A stretch of 64,000 bases of DNA from Phlebopus portentosus (lineage: Eukaryota > Basidiomycota > Agaricomycetes > Boletales > Boletinellaceae). The DNA lies in assembly GCA_037892935.1 (NCBI GenBank), contig JAYXKI010000007.1:744001-808000 (forward strand), written 5' to 3'. The position numbers were made by a program, and so were the translations under genes. The notes under the pieces are model-generated. The model did no database searches and was not told where the DNA came from. It worked only from the letters and a program-made list of their open reading frames with translations. Positions 33,536-45,446 of this stretch are shown here, one piece after another. The stretch's first letter is position 1. Each line of letters opens with the position of its first letter.

Positions 33536-36500
33536 TGGAGTGGACTTTATGAGAAACTCAACGCATCACTTCTCCTGCCACCATCATCACCTTTTTTCTC
33601 TTCTGCTGCATGATCATCGTCCACCCAACGTTGTGCCCAATATTTGTCTCTAGTAAGGAATCAGGTCCAGACTGGATGACTCTTACAGTATAGCCCAGAA
33701 TGCCAACCTGTCACCATCCTCAGGCTCAGCCACCTAACTATCCTCCTTTCTTGAATCAACACTGAATAGTTGCAGAAATTCTTGTGTTTCTTCTTTCGTC
33801 TCTTGTGCATATAGACTCCTTGATGGTGATCCTACTGGGTCAACACCATCAAGGTTGTCCATAATCTTCCATGCCTTGTCCATGTCCGTGCAACCTTTCC
33901 AAATAAATGCAGCTTATTATAGCAGCATTGCTGATTACTGCCAGGTATGTACAATGTGTGTCACAGCCCCCGGCGCGCTTCTCGACATGCAAATAGGCTA
34001 AGGATGACTATGACCCACAGATTTTGTGACACCACCAATGAGTAGTGGAAACAAGGCTCTTAATGTCAACCATAAAATATCACGAGTGATGCTTTGAGAT
34101 AGTTCATGGTACAGCATGGGATATTGCTAGTCCTATCTCTGTGGAATGTGTTCATTGTGCAGTATGTGCCCTCTCTTTGCTATGTTGTGACTGGTCTATT
34201 CACTTATGCTAGCATTCTCTATCGCAGGTGATCCTGTGGAGGACAGGAGCTGGTGGAAGGTAGAGGTCCATTTGACATGCTGGAGCCCTTGGAGTGCTTG
34301 TTGAGCAAGGGCTCTGAGGGGCCATAAAAGAAAGAGATCCTAGAATAATGCTCTGGACACATTGTGCTGAGAGTTGCACAGACGGCAAATTACTATGACA
34401 ATGCCTGTATCCTCAATGGTGTCAGAAGTATGATGAGATAAGATCCGACTCCAGCTCAAATCTTGTGAGTGCATTTTGAGTGTCAATTGCTAGACTCCTG
34501 CCTGAACCAGACGTCGAGAGGCTTAGCAGAAGAGAAATTGGCTCTGCCCGACCTTGCTTGGAATCCTTCAGATTTGCTCATATCAAATTCTTTAAGATCC
34601 GCAACCTCCACTTCAAGCACACTTCCTCGGGCCCATTTGCATACCTGTAGAAAGTGATCCATTGCCGGACATGGATGTGATGTAGCCCTGGACTTATCTG
34701 TTGCCTTTTCGATGAGGTTGACCAAACAGTGCATACCACCTTGTTACAATCTTCTGTATCACGCTGTGAACATATCAGTGCATTGGCAGATAGGTAAGGC
34801 CCGAACAGTAGCTAGCAGCCAAGATAGTTGTCGTATATGAAATCTAAATCAATATACTTACTATATTAAGCAAATTTTATCTTGACATAGTAATATTGAA
34901 ATATCTGGGTGGATCAGAGAATTTCAAACCTAGAGCTAAGGCACATACACCGACTCTGCAGTCCATCTGATGCAGGTGTACAAAAAATGATTGTTATATT
35001 GATCTACACTTTTACACTATCTAGGGCCAATTACATGAAGTGTGCTAGTGTCCATGTAGTCTCCACGTGTTGCCTATCACACACTAAGCCTTAGATTATC
35101 TAAACTTCGTGTGTAGTTACACAATATGTGACTCAGCACACATACACTTGCGTGTATCATCTCTTTTGTAATACAGTTAATGTTATGTATAATATACTTA
35201 ATAGTATGTATGAATTATTGATTACAAAAGCTGATAAATTATAGTTACTAACTGGTGCTTGATTACTGACTTTTCCATTCAAATTAAAAAAAAGCTGTTG
35301 GCAAGATAGGATCTGACTCCATCCACATCTCCAATGTTTTGAAATTTACCATAGAATGCGTGCTATCCAAATGCAGTGATATGTGGACTTTCTTAAGTCA
35401 TTTTTGTGCGCGTCGATCTAGCTATCAATAGGTGCGTGTGACGAACCACTAGCTTATATAATGTAAATAATGTACCAGGGGCCCGGGATATGAAGTAATT
35501 CTTGCATTCATTTTTTCACCGTCACCGAACTCATCGTGCTCATTTTGCCACTCCATTATGTCCGCATCTGCTATCCATAGATTCGTTTTCGGCCAACATC
35601 AACCCTAGGCCCAACCGGGTCTGTTGAGACACTCGAGGAACCTGCTATGTAGGGGCCTCTAGGGCTTTTTTTCATAACGATGAAAACGTGATTTTCTGCT
35701 TCCCCGGAACCCGTGCGAAAGCGCAAATTCGTTGGATGGCTTAAGATGAAGCATTGCATTCTTTTCATCTCGCCACTTATGTTCATGTGGTTTACAAGTA
35801 ACTGGAATCGTCATGGTCAGTCCGGAGGGGTTGTGGAAAGTGCACGACGTAGGGAAGATGTCAATGTTGTGGCTAGACATGGCCCACTTGATTCCCATCT
35901 GCGATCACTGGGCACTTGCATTTTGTTCTCACTCTCGACGGATGCGGGTGAATTCGAATAACGGATTCGAGTTCTGGGAAAGAGCGGTTGTACTCTGCGA
36001 AAATATCCCTACCCGGTTTGAAGGATGCCGTAGACGCTTGCGTCACCTATGATTCTTCTGATCGGTAAAGACTGTCTAAAGGACAAGAATCTTGACCATT
36101 CGATCTCGCAGAGCCCTTTTTACTGCCGCTCTTCACCTCAATGGTGTTGACCTGACGCCATTACTTATTTACTGCACGCATTTGTGCGCCACGCTTGGTC
36201 TTAATGTTTTCTTAATTATTCGATGTTGATTCCTCAGTAGCGTCTTATCCAAGAACTTGGTTCTTCGAGTTGCGCTGCTTGTCGTTGTAATACTGCAGCA
36301 GAGTTGGAGCTCGCAAATCGAGCTCCAAGAAGGAAGGATTCCCTTGACTTTTCGCCATGAACGTCATACCTGATGATGTTTATCCGAAATGGTTTAAAAT
36401 TATAACGTCCGTTTGCGGTCGGAATGATGAGGAATTGCTGGCTGAGGACCTCGCGAGTCTAACATTACTTTGTTCCGGCTTTACCAGTTCGAGTCCGACT

Positions 36501-37078
36501 CTAACTACTGCATAACGTTCTGGAAAGTTATGGCCTCCTCAAGGTCCTCTGCGCATACTCCTTTTTCAAACCGGCTTTGCAGCAGTATGTTCTTTTGAGA
36601 CAACAAAAGCACCGATACACCAGATATGTATCGAAGATTGATGCGCAAGCCTCGCTCCATGCTTTGTGCACTCCGTTGAAGAACTTACTTCTAAGCGTAT
36701 ATCATTGCAATGCTGCCTAAGAGGTCGCAGATCCGACTTTTGATGGCAAAGAAAGGAAAATGCTAGCTCAAGGGTCTCTTTGATCTTGACTTCAATCGTT
36801 CGCAGGTAATTTCAAATTGGAGATGCATGTCCCAGCTGGGCACACGAATGCGTAATTAGTTTGAGCGAGGAACGGGTCGGATTGCGAGGCGGGTTGAAGC
36901 AAGGCGTGAATGTAGGTTTCGAGTGGTCCTACGAAGTGTAGTGTACGTACGAAGCACATCTTTGTGGTTGAGAATAGATACAATGATAACTTGGTATCGG
37001 ATTTGAAAATGTCGTCGAACTAGTACAGATAAATATCTAAGGAACGTAAGTCATAAGAGTGGGGATTGAAACATCGTT
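33536..37078. other. 3.5-kb decayed, gene-poor right end of the island
   Basis: No intact gene is found. Short coding-like scraps appear: INAAYYSSIADYCQ before a GTATGT donor near 33945, a minus-strand stretch at 34483-34734 (DHFLQVCKWARGSVLEVEVA), and at 36358-36780 a frame beginning MNVIPDDVYPKWFKIITSV with LASLTLLCSGF, reminiscent of a decayed F-box protein. None can be assigned firmly. Confidence 0.35.
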
Positions 37079-39601
37079 CTAACTTGTCCACCTTGTTCTC
37101 TCCTTCCACTGTCTGAAAAACATCAACAACTGCTCTTTCTTCGTTGTATGTCCATGTTCCGCGTCAGGATTGTTCTCCGTATGTCGTCCTTGTCGCTCAC
37201 TGTCACTCGTGGCAGCGGCCGCAGCAAAACTCTCATCCTTCTCGCGACGACGTTGCTGTCCGCGCAAGAACATGACGAAAACCGTTCCACCGCAGATGGA
37301 AGCACCGCTGTATATGAGCGAGCGATGCATGTTTTGTGGCGGTGAGGCATCTGAGGAAGCACGTAGAGCTGACATGACTGCAAGGCCAATAGATAAATCA
37401 GAATTATCGGAGGTTAAATTAGGAATTTGGGAGACAGACGGACCTAATGTGAATACTATACAAGCTATGTTGGCGCTGTTGAACGAGAAGTAAAACGTAC
37501 GCATAAGCCTTCCGAAGGGAGAATAAGCCTTCAGATATGCACATACCTCCACCACAAAATCGCAGAACTAGCCTCACTATTCCTCGTGAGCTCACAACCA
37601 AGCTCGAGGGTCACAGGCAGCATGCTGAGCGATGCCACGCCGATGACGACGAAGATGGCGTATAACGCGCCGGTGTTATTCGGCCGTACAGCCCAGATTA
37701 GTGAAAGCCAGGCAGCGGCGATGAAGGGCACGGCAATCCGTAGAGATAGTCCAAGGTGGCGTGTGAGGACGCGATCGAAGAGCGGGGCAGTTGCGAATGC
37801 GGCGACAAGTCCTGCGAGGAGAAGTGCTGCGCCCTGAGGAGATAACACAGGTTCATCAGCTCAAATAAAAAGTTTTCATGGTGAAAGAAGATCTTACCAT
37901 TAACCCGGCTGTATCTTCCGAATAGCCATACGGCTCCAAGATCTCGTTCGATAAAATGGAGAATGTATTTATGCTTTTAGCACGATCAGCACGTTCCTTT
38001 ATTTTTCTCTCGTATTATCCAATCTTCCACTCACCCTGCGACCAGCACACTGAACCCGGCCGTCAGAATAATAAAATCGACGCGTTCACGCATTGTCATG
38101 TAGGCATCCGCATCCGCATGTAGTGAGGAACCGTCTCCTCTCGCGAGCTCGCTTGCACCCGCAGGTGCATCTCGACGAGGTGTTCCTAGTTCAAGCATTC
38201 GATCTTCGGCTGACGAATCAGCCTTTGACATCTGAGAGATCGGGCTGTCCGGCTTCATGCCAGTTTCTGTCTCTGGGCGAGCAGATGGAGAGACAGATTC
38301 CGATGAGAAAACACCGCCATTATCCGCGAGATTTGATGCATGTGATGTTGATGGGGATGGAAGAAGCCCAAAGATGGCACGGAGAGTTATGAAGAAGTGG
38401 TGTGAAGGCTGTGAGCCAGAGTATGCTAGCAAAGTTAGAAAAATGAGGCAGTTTGAATAAGAGAGCTTCCGACCAAATGAACAACGGAGGCACTCACATG
38501 GCGGTGTAGGTGGCCTGGCTCCAATCAACAAAGTGAATGGTGCTACGGCTGTTGAGATGATACCTAGCACCAAAATCTTTATGATCGAGTCTAAAGAATG
38601 AGTATCATATGATGATGTATTACGATTAGCTACGCACAGATGTCCGAATATTGTCAATCATAGGTGCGATCAACTGCCCAAGGGCAGTTCCGACAGGGTT
38701 AGCTATTAAAGGAACAACATAAGTCTGTCATTCCCTTTTCCGAACAAGACGGGAAGAGCGGCGTAGGGCACCCTGGAGAGGCAGGATAATGAAACTGGTA
38801 TGGTATGCAAATACGCACAGACAGACATGAGCATTGTTGCCGTCGTCCGTCCCTTCAGGTCAAACCATATCTCCGAAAACTTCGGCGCAAGGATTTGAAA
38901 AACTATTTGCGGGATCGCACTGATAAACTAGGTAGCATGGATTAACGTTTGTAAACTTGAAACTGCAAGGGATGTAAGCTCACCTGGCCAATTATGAGCA
39001 ATGCATATGCTCCTCGCGAATTTAACGAATGTGCAGTACCTGCATACCGTATCCAAGCCGATAATATTAAGAAGCCTGTACCGATTGCGTACTAAGACAG
39101 GCGATTCACAATTAGGTTCCTAAAAGCTTTCAGGTGTATAAATGACTTACAGAAACGCGCAAACCAAAGCGTGAGCACATGATAGGAACGAGTGGTGATA
39201 CGACGATGTAGGTGCAGGCCACAATATTTCCAAGCCAGTTCACCTCGTCCAGTGAAATCCCAAATGTCTCCGATGCTGTAACATTTCATGCATAAATACG
39301 ATGGCACTGAGAAACTCATAAGAGAGTACGTACTTTTGTTCGCAATAGGACCGAACCAAGTCAAGCTCATACCCGCAACAATATTGAGGACAATAATACC
39401 GAGCACGCCGGCACGTCTTCGGCGGTATAGTCTGAACTGGACTGGAGAATTCTCATACGTTCTGTTACCAGTACTTGAGTCCATCGCAGAATGCGGCTCT
39501 TCTTTCCTTTGCCTTCCTTCGTCCTGGCTCGTACCGAGTTCAACGAGAGCAACGTCTGCAGTAGCGCGTTCCTCCATGCTTTTATCTTTCATGTCCATCA
39601 T
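37079..39601 (-). CDS. major facilitator superfamily transporter, SLC49 (FLVCR/DIRC2)-like
   Basis: Exons on the minus strand begin 39334-39601, 39151-39275 and 38984-39091, with several more down to the stop at 37079. The cytosolic N-terminus is acidic and charged, then RRAGVLGIIVLNIVAGMSL opens the first membrane helix. Further pieces are ISLDEVNWLGNIVACTYI, VVSPLVPIMCSRFGLRVS, IRYAGTAHSLNSRGAYALL, FSEIWFDLKGRTTATML and ILVLGIISTAVAPFTLLIGA, a long central loop, then GAALLLAGLVAAFATAPLFD and ALYAIFVVIGVASLSML. The pattern WFGPIAN and R-TATML fits the SLC49-type MFS branch, whose members move haem or other small solutes. The substrate here is unknown. It marks the return to gene-dense sequence. 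Confidence 0.85.
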
Positions 39602-40300
39602 GACAGCCGCAATAATAAGCTTCGTGCGAAAACCGGAGTATGGTCAGCCCCGCGGTAACGGGCCTATCAGCTCTGTTCGTTCGTTGGGTTCGTGTCTGGG
39701 CCAGACCGAGACGATTTCCGATACCAGGTCAGAAAAAGATGTTTCACAAGAATGTTCCTATCATTCGTACGTACGTAGACAGGAAGATACACACGCTGTT
39801 GAGTTGATTGAATGGATTTTAAAACTGTCGTCGTCGCCAAGGCCGGGTTGATGGTTGTCCTCTAACCAGAACCACCCTATTTAAATCAGAGCTTGTGGTG
39901 GTGGTTCATGGAAGAGAAGTAGAACTGCCCTGTAAATGACATTCACATGGATAAGAAATGGATAAGTATTGCTGCCAGCCAGAATTGATAGGAACCAATT
40001 CTCATATGAACATCCGGAGGTTCGGAGGAAAAATGTCCGTGCGCGTGGGGACGATCTGCACGTCGATCTTTGGCGCTTAGTTTGCTTTTTTGCCCACAAT
40101 CGAACACGTGAGCGGGTCATCGTCACACAAATCTATCTCTCTCCAACTTCATTCCATTTCTCCACTCTACGTCATGCGCAGAAGCAGCGTCTCATCATCG
40201 CTACGCCCGGAGCACTATATATAGAGAGAGTATGCGCAAGGAAATGGCATACCTTACTTACACTTACAACTCTCTTGTCTCCTGACTTTATCATTCAAAT
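39602..40300. promoter_or_regulatory. divergent promoter region between the MFS gene and the 228-aa gene
   Basis: A shared upstream region with a TATA-like CTATATATAGAG at 40215-40226, 75-85 bp before the 40301 start, and an AACACGTGAG E-box-like site at 40103-40112. A strong, regulated promoter for the 228-aa gene is inferred. Confidence 0.55.
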
Positions 40301-41098
40301 ATGCCTCTTTTCGGACACAAAAGCCGCGACGTAGGTTTCATCGTAATATTAATCTTCTACCTTATGTGCTTAGCATTTCGTTTAGAAGACTGCTGGGCAC
40401 GATAATGCTCCAGGTCATGATACTACATCAGGCCCGGGCATGACAGGTTCTGGGGGCAACCGTTTGCACAAGAACCAGGGCGGTCAACACGACCCTCGCT
40501 ACCCTTCTCCGAATGCACCCGGCGCTGGTGGATATCCCGACAACAACTCCGGAAATAATCCTCGCATGAACAACGACCAGTACTCACAGCAGGGCTATGG
40601 TGCCGGCGGTACTCATGCGGACACGCATGGAGGCGCTGCTCGCCATGGCATGGCGCCTCATTCTGACGCGATGGGCGACCCTGCTCATCCAAGAGCTAGC
40701 GGAGGTGGTGGTGGCGGCTCGCGCTTTGCCGGCAAAGTCGAATCCGCCGTCGGCTCGATGCTAGGGAGCGAGAACCTCAAGCGCAAAGGATTGGAGAAAG
40801 AGCAGTAAATACACATTCTGAACTTCTTTTCACGTTAACATACTTATGATTGCGCTACAGGGAATCGCAAGCTTTGAAACTCCAAGCAGCAGAGCTCAGT
40901 GAAGCGGAACGTCTCGAGCAAGATGCGTTAGCTACACGCCAACGCGCAGTAGCGCACGGGGCTCATCCCGATCACAAGTATCTCGGAAGCCATAACCCCG
41001 GCGCTGGAGCAGCAAACATGAATGAGCTCGGCGGTGGTGCTAACACCGGCATTGGAGGTATGGGTGGTGCGGGTAGTAACGCTCGTGGAGGATATTGA
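40301..41098 (+). CDS. 228-residue Gly/His/Asn-rich hydrophilic protein
   Basis: Exons 40301-40330, 40386-40804 and 40861-41098 join to 228 aa. It starts MPLFGHKSRDKTAGHDNAPG, is rich in Gly, His, Asn and Gln, and has a central conserved helix SRFAGKVESAVGSMLGSENL followed by KRKGLEKEQESQALKLQAAE. The ending is Gly-rich. The helix has the look of small stress-related hydrophilic proteins (CsbD-like G-K-x4-G---L-N--L-KG), but I would not name it. The next gene downstream shares the same C-terminal block, so the two are tandem paralogues. No signal peptide is seen. Confidence 0.75.
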
Positions 41099-41872
41099 AT
41101 TAGCATTGTTTCCTGAATGTACTATATTGGACTTAATCTGCACATACGAGTACTGTCATATCTGATGCTGTACACATATATAGTAGATTTTTCTGAATTT
41201 CTGCGAGGTGATGCGAATAATATTCAACTCTTGACATATTGTGCGAGTCTACTTCTATTTCGTTTTGCGTGAGAAATTCTGAACTCAAACACATAATCAA
41301 CAGTTTCAAGTTCAAGGCCAAGGAGGTCTTTTCTTCGACTCACCACCATCCATCCAACAAATTTCTTGGGAGTTTCCATTTCCATTTCTTAGATTGATTA
41401 CGATATCAGCTGAAGCCACTCTGAAACGGAGCGTCAATCAACTCATTACAGCGTCATCATGGAGCACTATGTAGTCATGGCTATGTATACCCATTCGTTC
41501 CATCAGCTGCTAGATTTGAAACTGCAGGCCGAAACCCGCGGTCATGGATGGAGCTAACTTTGCCCTGCTGGATTGATTTGGGATTTTTCATGTCCCGGCT
41601 TGGTCTCCATGCGAGCAGTGCCGCCAAAGTGTATCCACTCGCTCGTAGCATTTCTCCAAGACCAACTACGTGCGGCAATCTGGATGGAGACGACTCGGAG
41701 TCAGCTGCGGTTGGATCATCGCTTGTGTCATACCCTTCAGGTATGATTCAGGTTCTGAAAAACAAGTATAAGAGCCGAGGCGAGATGAAGCTAGAAGATC
41801 CTCAAAATAACCAAGAGGACACATCTTGCTTCTGGTTTAAAATCACTCTACAGATCAAACGAAATAATCACC
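41099..41872. other. intergenic region between the paralogous pair
   Basis: No gene. A TATAAG at 41767-41772 lies about 105 bp before the next start and may be its TATA element. Confidence 0.45.
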
Positions 41873-43966
41873 ATGACCAATCAACGCAACGTGAGTTTAC
41901 TTGATTCTGTCCATCGGAGGAGGCAGCGCTGACTTCATTTTCACGCTGTTCGCAAACAGACGCAACCAAATCAAAACGCAGGTATGCGACCTACGAACAG
42001 CCAGGTCGGTGGGCCAGGCGAATTCGGCTCCAGTCCCGCACAGAATGGGAACCAGAGTCGATTCGATGGAAACCCAAGCAATAATGGGTATGATGCGAGC
42101 CAACAACCAACTCAACAACAGCAAGGTCAGCCGCCTCCTGTGCATCCCAGTCGGGCTGGCCAGGGCAACCAGTACAGTCAAGGGCCAGGGCAGAATAAGA
42201 ACGTCTTCGCTCCTTCTGGTGCTAGTAGACAGAACCAGTACGACCAATCTGCAAACCAACAAAGCCAAGACCAGTATCGAAACCAGCAGCAGCCAAATCA
42301 GGGAGTTTCAGGAAATGATCAGTCTGGAGGAGCTATGCGCCCGACCGAAGTCGGTGCTGGTGCAGACAACTCTGGTTACGATCAAAACCTGAATCAGAAC
42401 CAGCCACATACGTTAGACCGACGAGGCCATCGCGGGCCTGGTGCAAAAGCTCATGCTGCCGAGGCTGGCGCTGTATACGAAGGCGAAAAACTTGCGCATG
42501 GCGAGCATCATGATAGTACTCAAGCTACTCAGCAACACCAACGTCAGGACGGATTCGGAACAGGTGGTCCAAATCAAGATAGGCAATTTGCGGCTCAACA
42601 GGATCAAGGCGTCACAGGTGGAATTGCGGGACAGCACCACGCAGAAAACGCTCCTGTACGCGCTGCGGAGGCCGGTGCGGCGTACGAAGGTGGAAAACTT
42701 GCGCATGGTGGACATCATGACGGTGCTCATATCGGCCAGCAGCACCACAACCAGAACCAGAATGAATTTGGAACGGGTCCGGACCAAGCTGGACAATTTG
42801 GGACGCAGCAGGGTCAGGGCGTTACAGGCGACGCTGCGGGTCAACACCATGCAGGATGGAACGCCCCTGTACGTGCTGCGGAGGCTGGTGCGGCGTACGA
42901 AGGTGGAAAACTCGCGCATGGTGGACATCATGACGGTGCTCGTATCGGCCAGCAGCAACACCACAACCAGAATGAATTTGGAACGGGTCCGGACCAAGCT
43001 GGACACTTTGGGACGCAGCAGGGTCAAGGCGTTACAGGCGACGCTGCGGGTCAACACCATGCAGGAGTGAACGCCCCTGTACGTGCTGCGGAGGCTGGTG
43101 CGGCGTACGAAGGTGGAAAACTCGCGCATGGTGGACATCATGACGGTGCTCGTATCGGCCAGCAGCAACACCAGAACCAGAATGAATTTGGAACGGGTCC
43201 GGACCAAGGTGGACGACTTGGGACGCAGCAGGGTCAAGGCGTTACAGGCGACGCTGCGGGTCAACACCATGCAGGAGGGAACGCCCCTGTACGTGCTGCG
43301 GAGGCTGGTGCGGCGTATGAAGGTGGAAAACTCGCGCATGGTGGACATCATACCGGAGCTCATGGTACTCAGCAGCAGCAACAGAACCAGCACGGTTTTG
43401 GAACGGGTCCGAACCAAGGTTCCGGCCCAGATAGTATCGACGCCGCTCCGAACGTCGGTCAAACTGCTGGTGGGACGCAACAGCATCCGACTGGTGTCGG
43501 CGCTGGTACCGCTGCGACCGCTGGTGGGCTCGCTGGCGCGGCGCACCCCGGCGCAGGACATGGTATCGGGCACGGAACGGGTGCATACGACCAGCAGCCC
43601 GGCGGAACAGCCACTAGCGGTGCAGCTGGCCCAACCTCGACCGCTCCAGGAACCGTTCCCGGTACCACTACAGGCGCTCGCGGAGGTATAACCGGGCCCA
43701 GTGTCGCCCTGGGCCAAGCGAACGTCGTCCTCGGCAAGCTTCAACAAGCCGGTGGGATGCTCCTCCACGACGATACGATGAGATCTAAAGGTCTCGAGCG
43801 CGAGGCGAAGGGAGTCGCTAAAGAAGATCGCAAGGAGGCAACGAGATTGGAGGGGAAGGCCCAGGCGAGGAGGGAGAAAGCTGATGGCGTGTATGCCTCT
43901 GGTGGACCTGCGAGTGCGAATGCTGGCGTGGATCCGACTGCCGGAACGCACGGGCGAAACCTATAG
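41873..43966 (+). CDS. 674-residue Gln/Gly/His-rich protein with five 70-residue tandem repeats
   Basis: Exons 41873-41890 and 41960-43966 give 674 aa. The first 150 residues are Gln/Asn-rich (prion-like composition). Five repeats of about 70 residues follow, each carrying APVRAAEAGAAYEGGKLAHG, GHHDGA-IGQQ, NEFGTGPDQ and TQQGQGVTGDAAGQHHAG. The last three copies are nearly identical at DNA level with a 210-bp period. After a Gly/Ala/Thr-rich spacer, the C-terminus LGKLQQAGGMLLHDDTMRSK and GLEREAKGVAKEDRKEA parallels the helix of the upstream 228-aa protein. It is very hydrophilic and likely disordered, with a possible stress-protective or scaffold role. A 512-codon open frame on the opposite strand is a shadow of the repeats. 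Confidence 0.8.
42440..43400. repeat. 210-bp coding minisatellite
   Basis: GTACGTGCTGCGGAGGCTGG-like phrases recur at about 42655, 42866, 43076 and 43286, a 210-bp period, preceded by a diverged first unit at about 42445. High identity of the later units suggests recent expansion and likely length variation among strains. Confidence 0.9.
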
Positions 43967-45446
43967 AGTCGGGAATGCGAGGAGATGAGGAAACTAATCT
44001 CTAGTGTATCATTGTAACTAATTCGTAGAAAATACCATATGTTCTCAGATACTTATTTTATGTTTGAGCTCGAGACGATTTTGCGCGGCAAAGGACTTTG
44101 ACTAGGAGCAATGATCAGATCATCTTCCCCGCAGCTGATATTGTAGTGTTGATTCAATGTGAAAAGTGCGACGGTCGAAAGGATACAGAATTTATAGATT
44201 ACACAACAAAATGATCGGAAATGAAAGTTCGAGATCGACGCATCACGGAACAAAATTGTTTGTCGGTTTATTGTTGACCATCCAGGACACTATTATCCCG
44301 TCACTTACTTGCTGTAACAATGACTCATTACTTTGACGTTCCTGTTCCCCGCGAAAAGACCACAATGGATTCGATTTACCGGAAATGACTCAAAATAACA
44401 CGAAATTAGCAGTATTTGCGGACAATAATTTTGTTGTTTGAACGAAAGCGGGCAAACTAGTCGACAATGTGAGAAATCACCGTCCGGACGACTTCTTCCG
44501 AGGTAAGGCAAGGAACCATCTAAGAAGTTGTGTGTTATCAATAAATTCAAATCGGCATAAGACCGAGAGATCACGACGGGCAGGACTCGCCGGCGGTGTA
44601 TATAGCTTGTTTGTATTGCAGTCGGACCTCATACCGTCATGGCCTCCCAGGATATCTTCATCGTAGTCTTGCGTGCTATAGACGTCATTCCGAAACCCGA
44701 AGATCCATTACACTTGATAGGATCTGAATACTGAAGGACGAGGATCAAAGAACTATAAGGTGGAGCTAGGCCGACTAGGAGAGAAGATCAGATTTTAGAT
44801 ACACGAGGATTGTAAAAGAGTAAAAGAAGTGGTAGAGAGTGACCCCAAACGTGATGAGGAGCTGGAGTCAGTACGCATCATCTTCTGAGCAAAGAATAAA
44901 CCAGAGTGGATCATCATCAAGAAGAGAACAACAAAAGGAAGATTGTCGAGCACAAGATATCGACAAGAAAGGCAATCAAAGGCGAGCAGGCCGAAAACAC
45001 GACGGAAAAGATGTCCTGGAACGTGATGGCCAAGGCTTCTCAGGTACAACTGGACGAACTCAATGCAGTTATTCAATATACAAAGATATATTCGAAGCGT
45101 GTGGGTGAGCCGACTTGAATCAAAGCCATGAGGCAAGGGCCATTGTTAGCGTTAGCTACTTTCTTTGTGAGAGCAGACCTGACGTTTGTTTGTGTTTGTG
45201 CCGCGAGCCTTGAGGCTCCATCGTGCACAGCAGCACATTAAAAAGGCCATACGCCTGCAAAAGGGCTGCAAAGGGTGCTGTTGCCCTGTCTCCCTGCCTT
45301 GCTCTCTCGTTGCCGTCGTCGCCATCGTCTCTCGCCAACGACTTGGACGAAAGACAAACTTGAAATCAATCAAGAATAAATTGTTCGTAGGCAAAGGCCA
45401 AGCGTAAGTTGATTACGTCATCGATAGCACGCACGAAGCCGGCACG
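43967..45446. other. intergenic region and probable long 5' leader of the SEC2 gene
   Basis: No conserved frame. A short frame at 45186-45407 (CKGCCCPVSLPCSLV and on) probably lies in the leader or promoter of the next gene. Confidence 0.45.

Noticed and set aside
36440..36520. tRNA gene suggested by a B-box-like GTTCGAGTCC
   Set aside because: No matching A box, cloverleaf or acceptor stem could be built around it.
42413..43951. Long minus-strand open frame of 512 codons opposite the repeat protein
   Set aside because: It mirrors the 210-bp repeats of the plus-strand gene and has Ser/Thr/Arg-rich nonsense composition. The plus strand has a start, an intron and a conserved C-terminal block.
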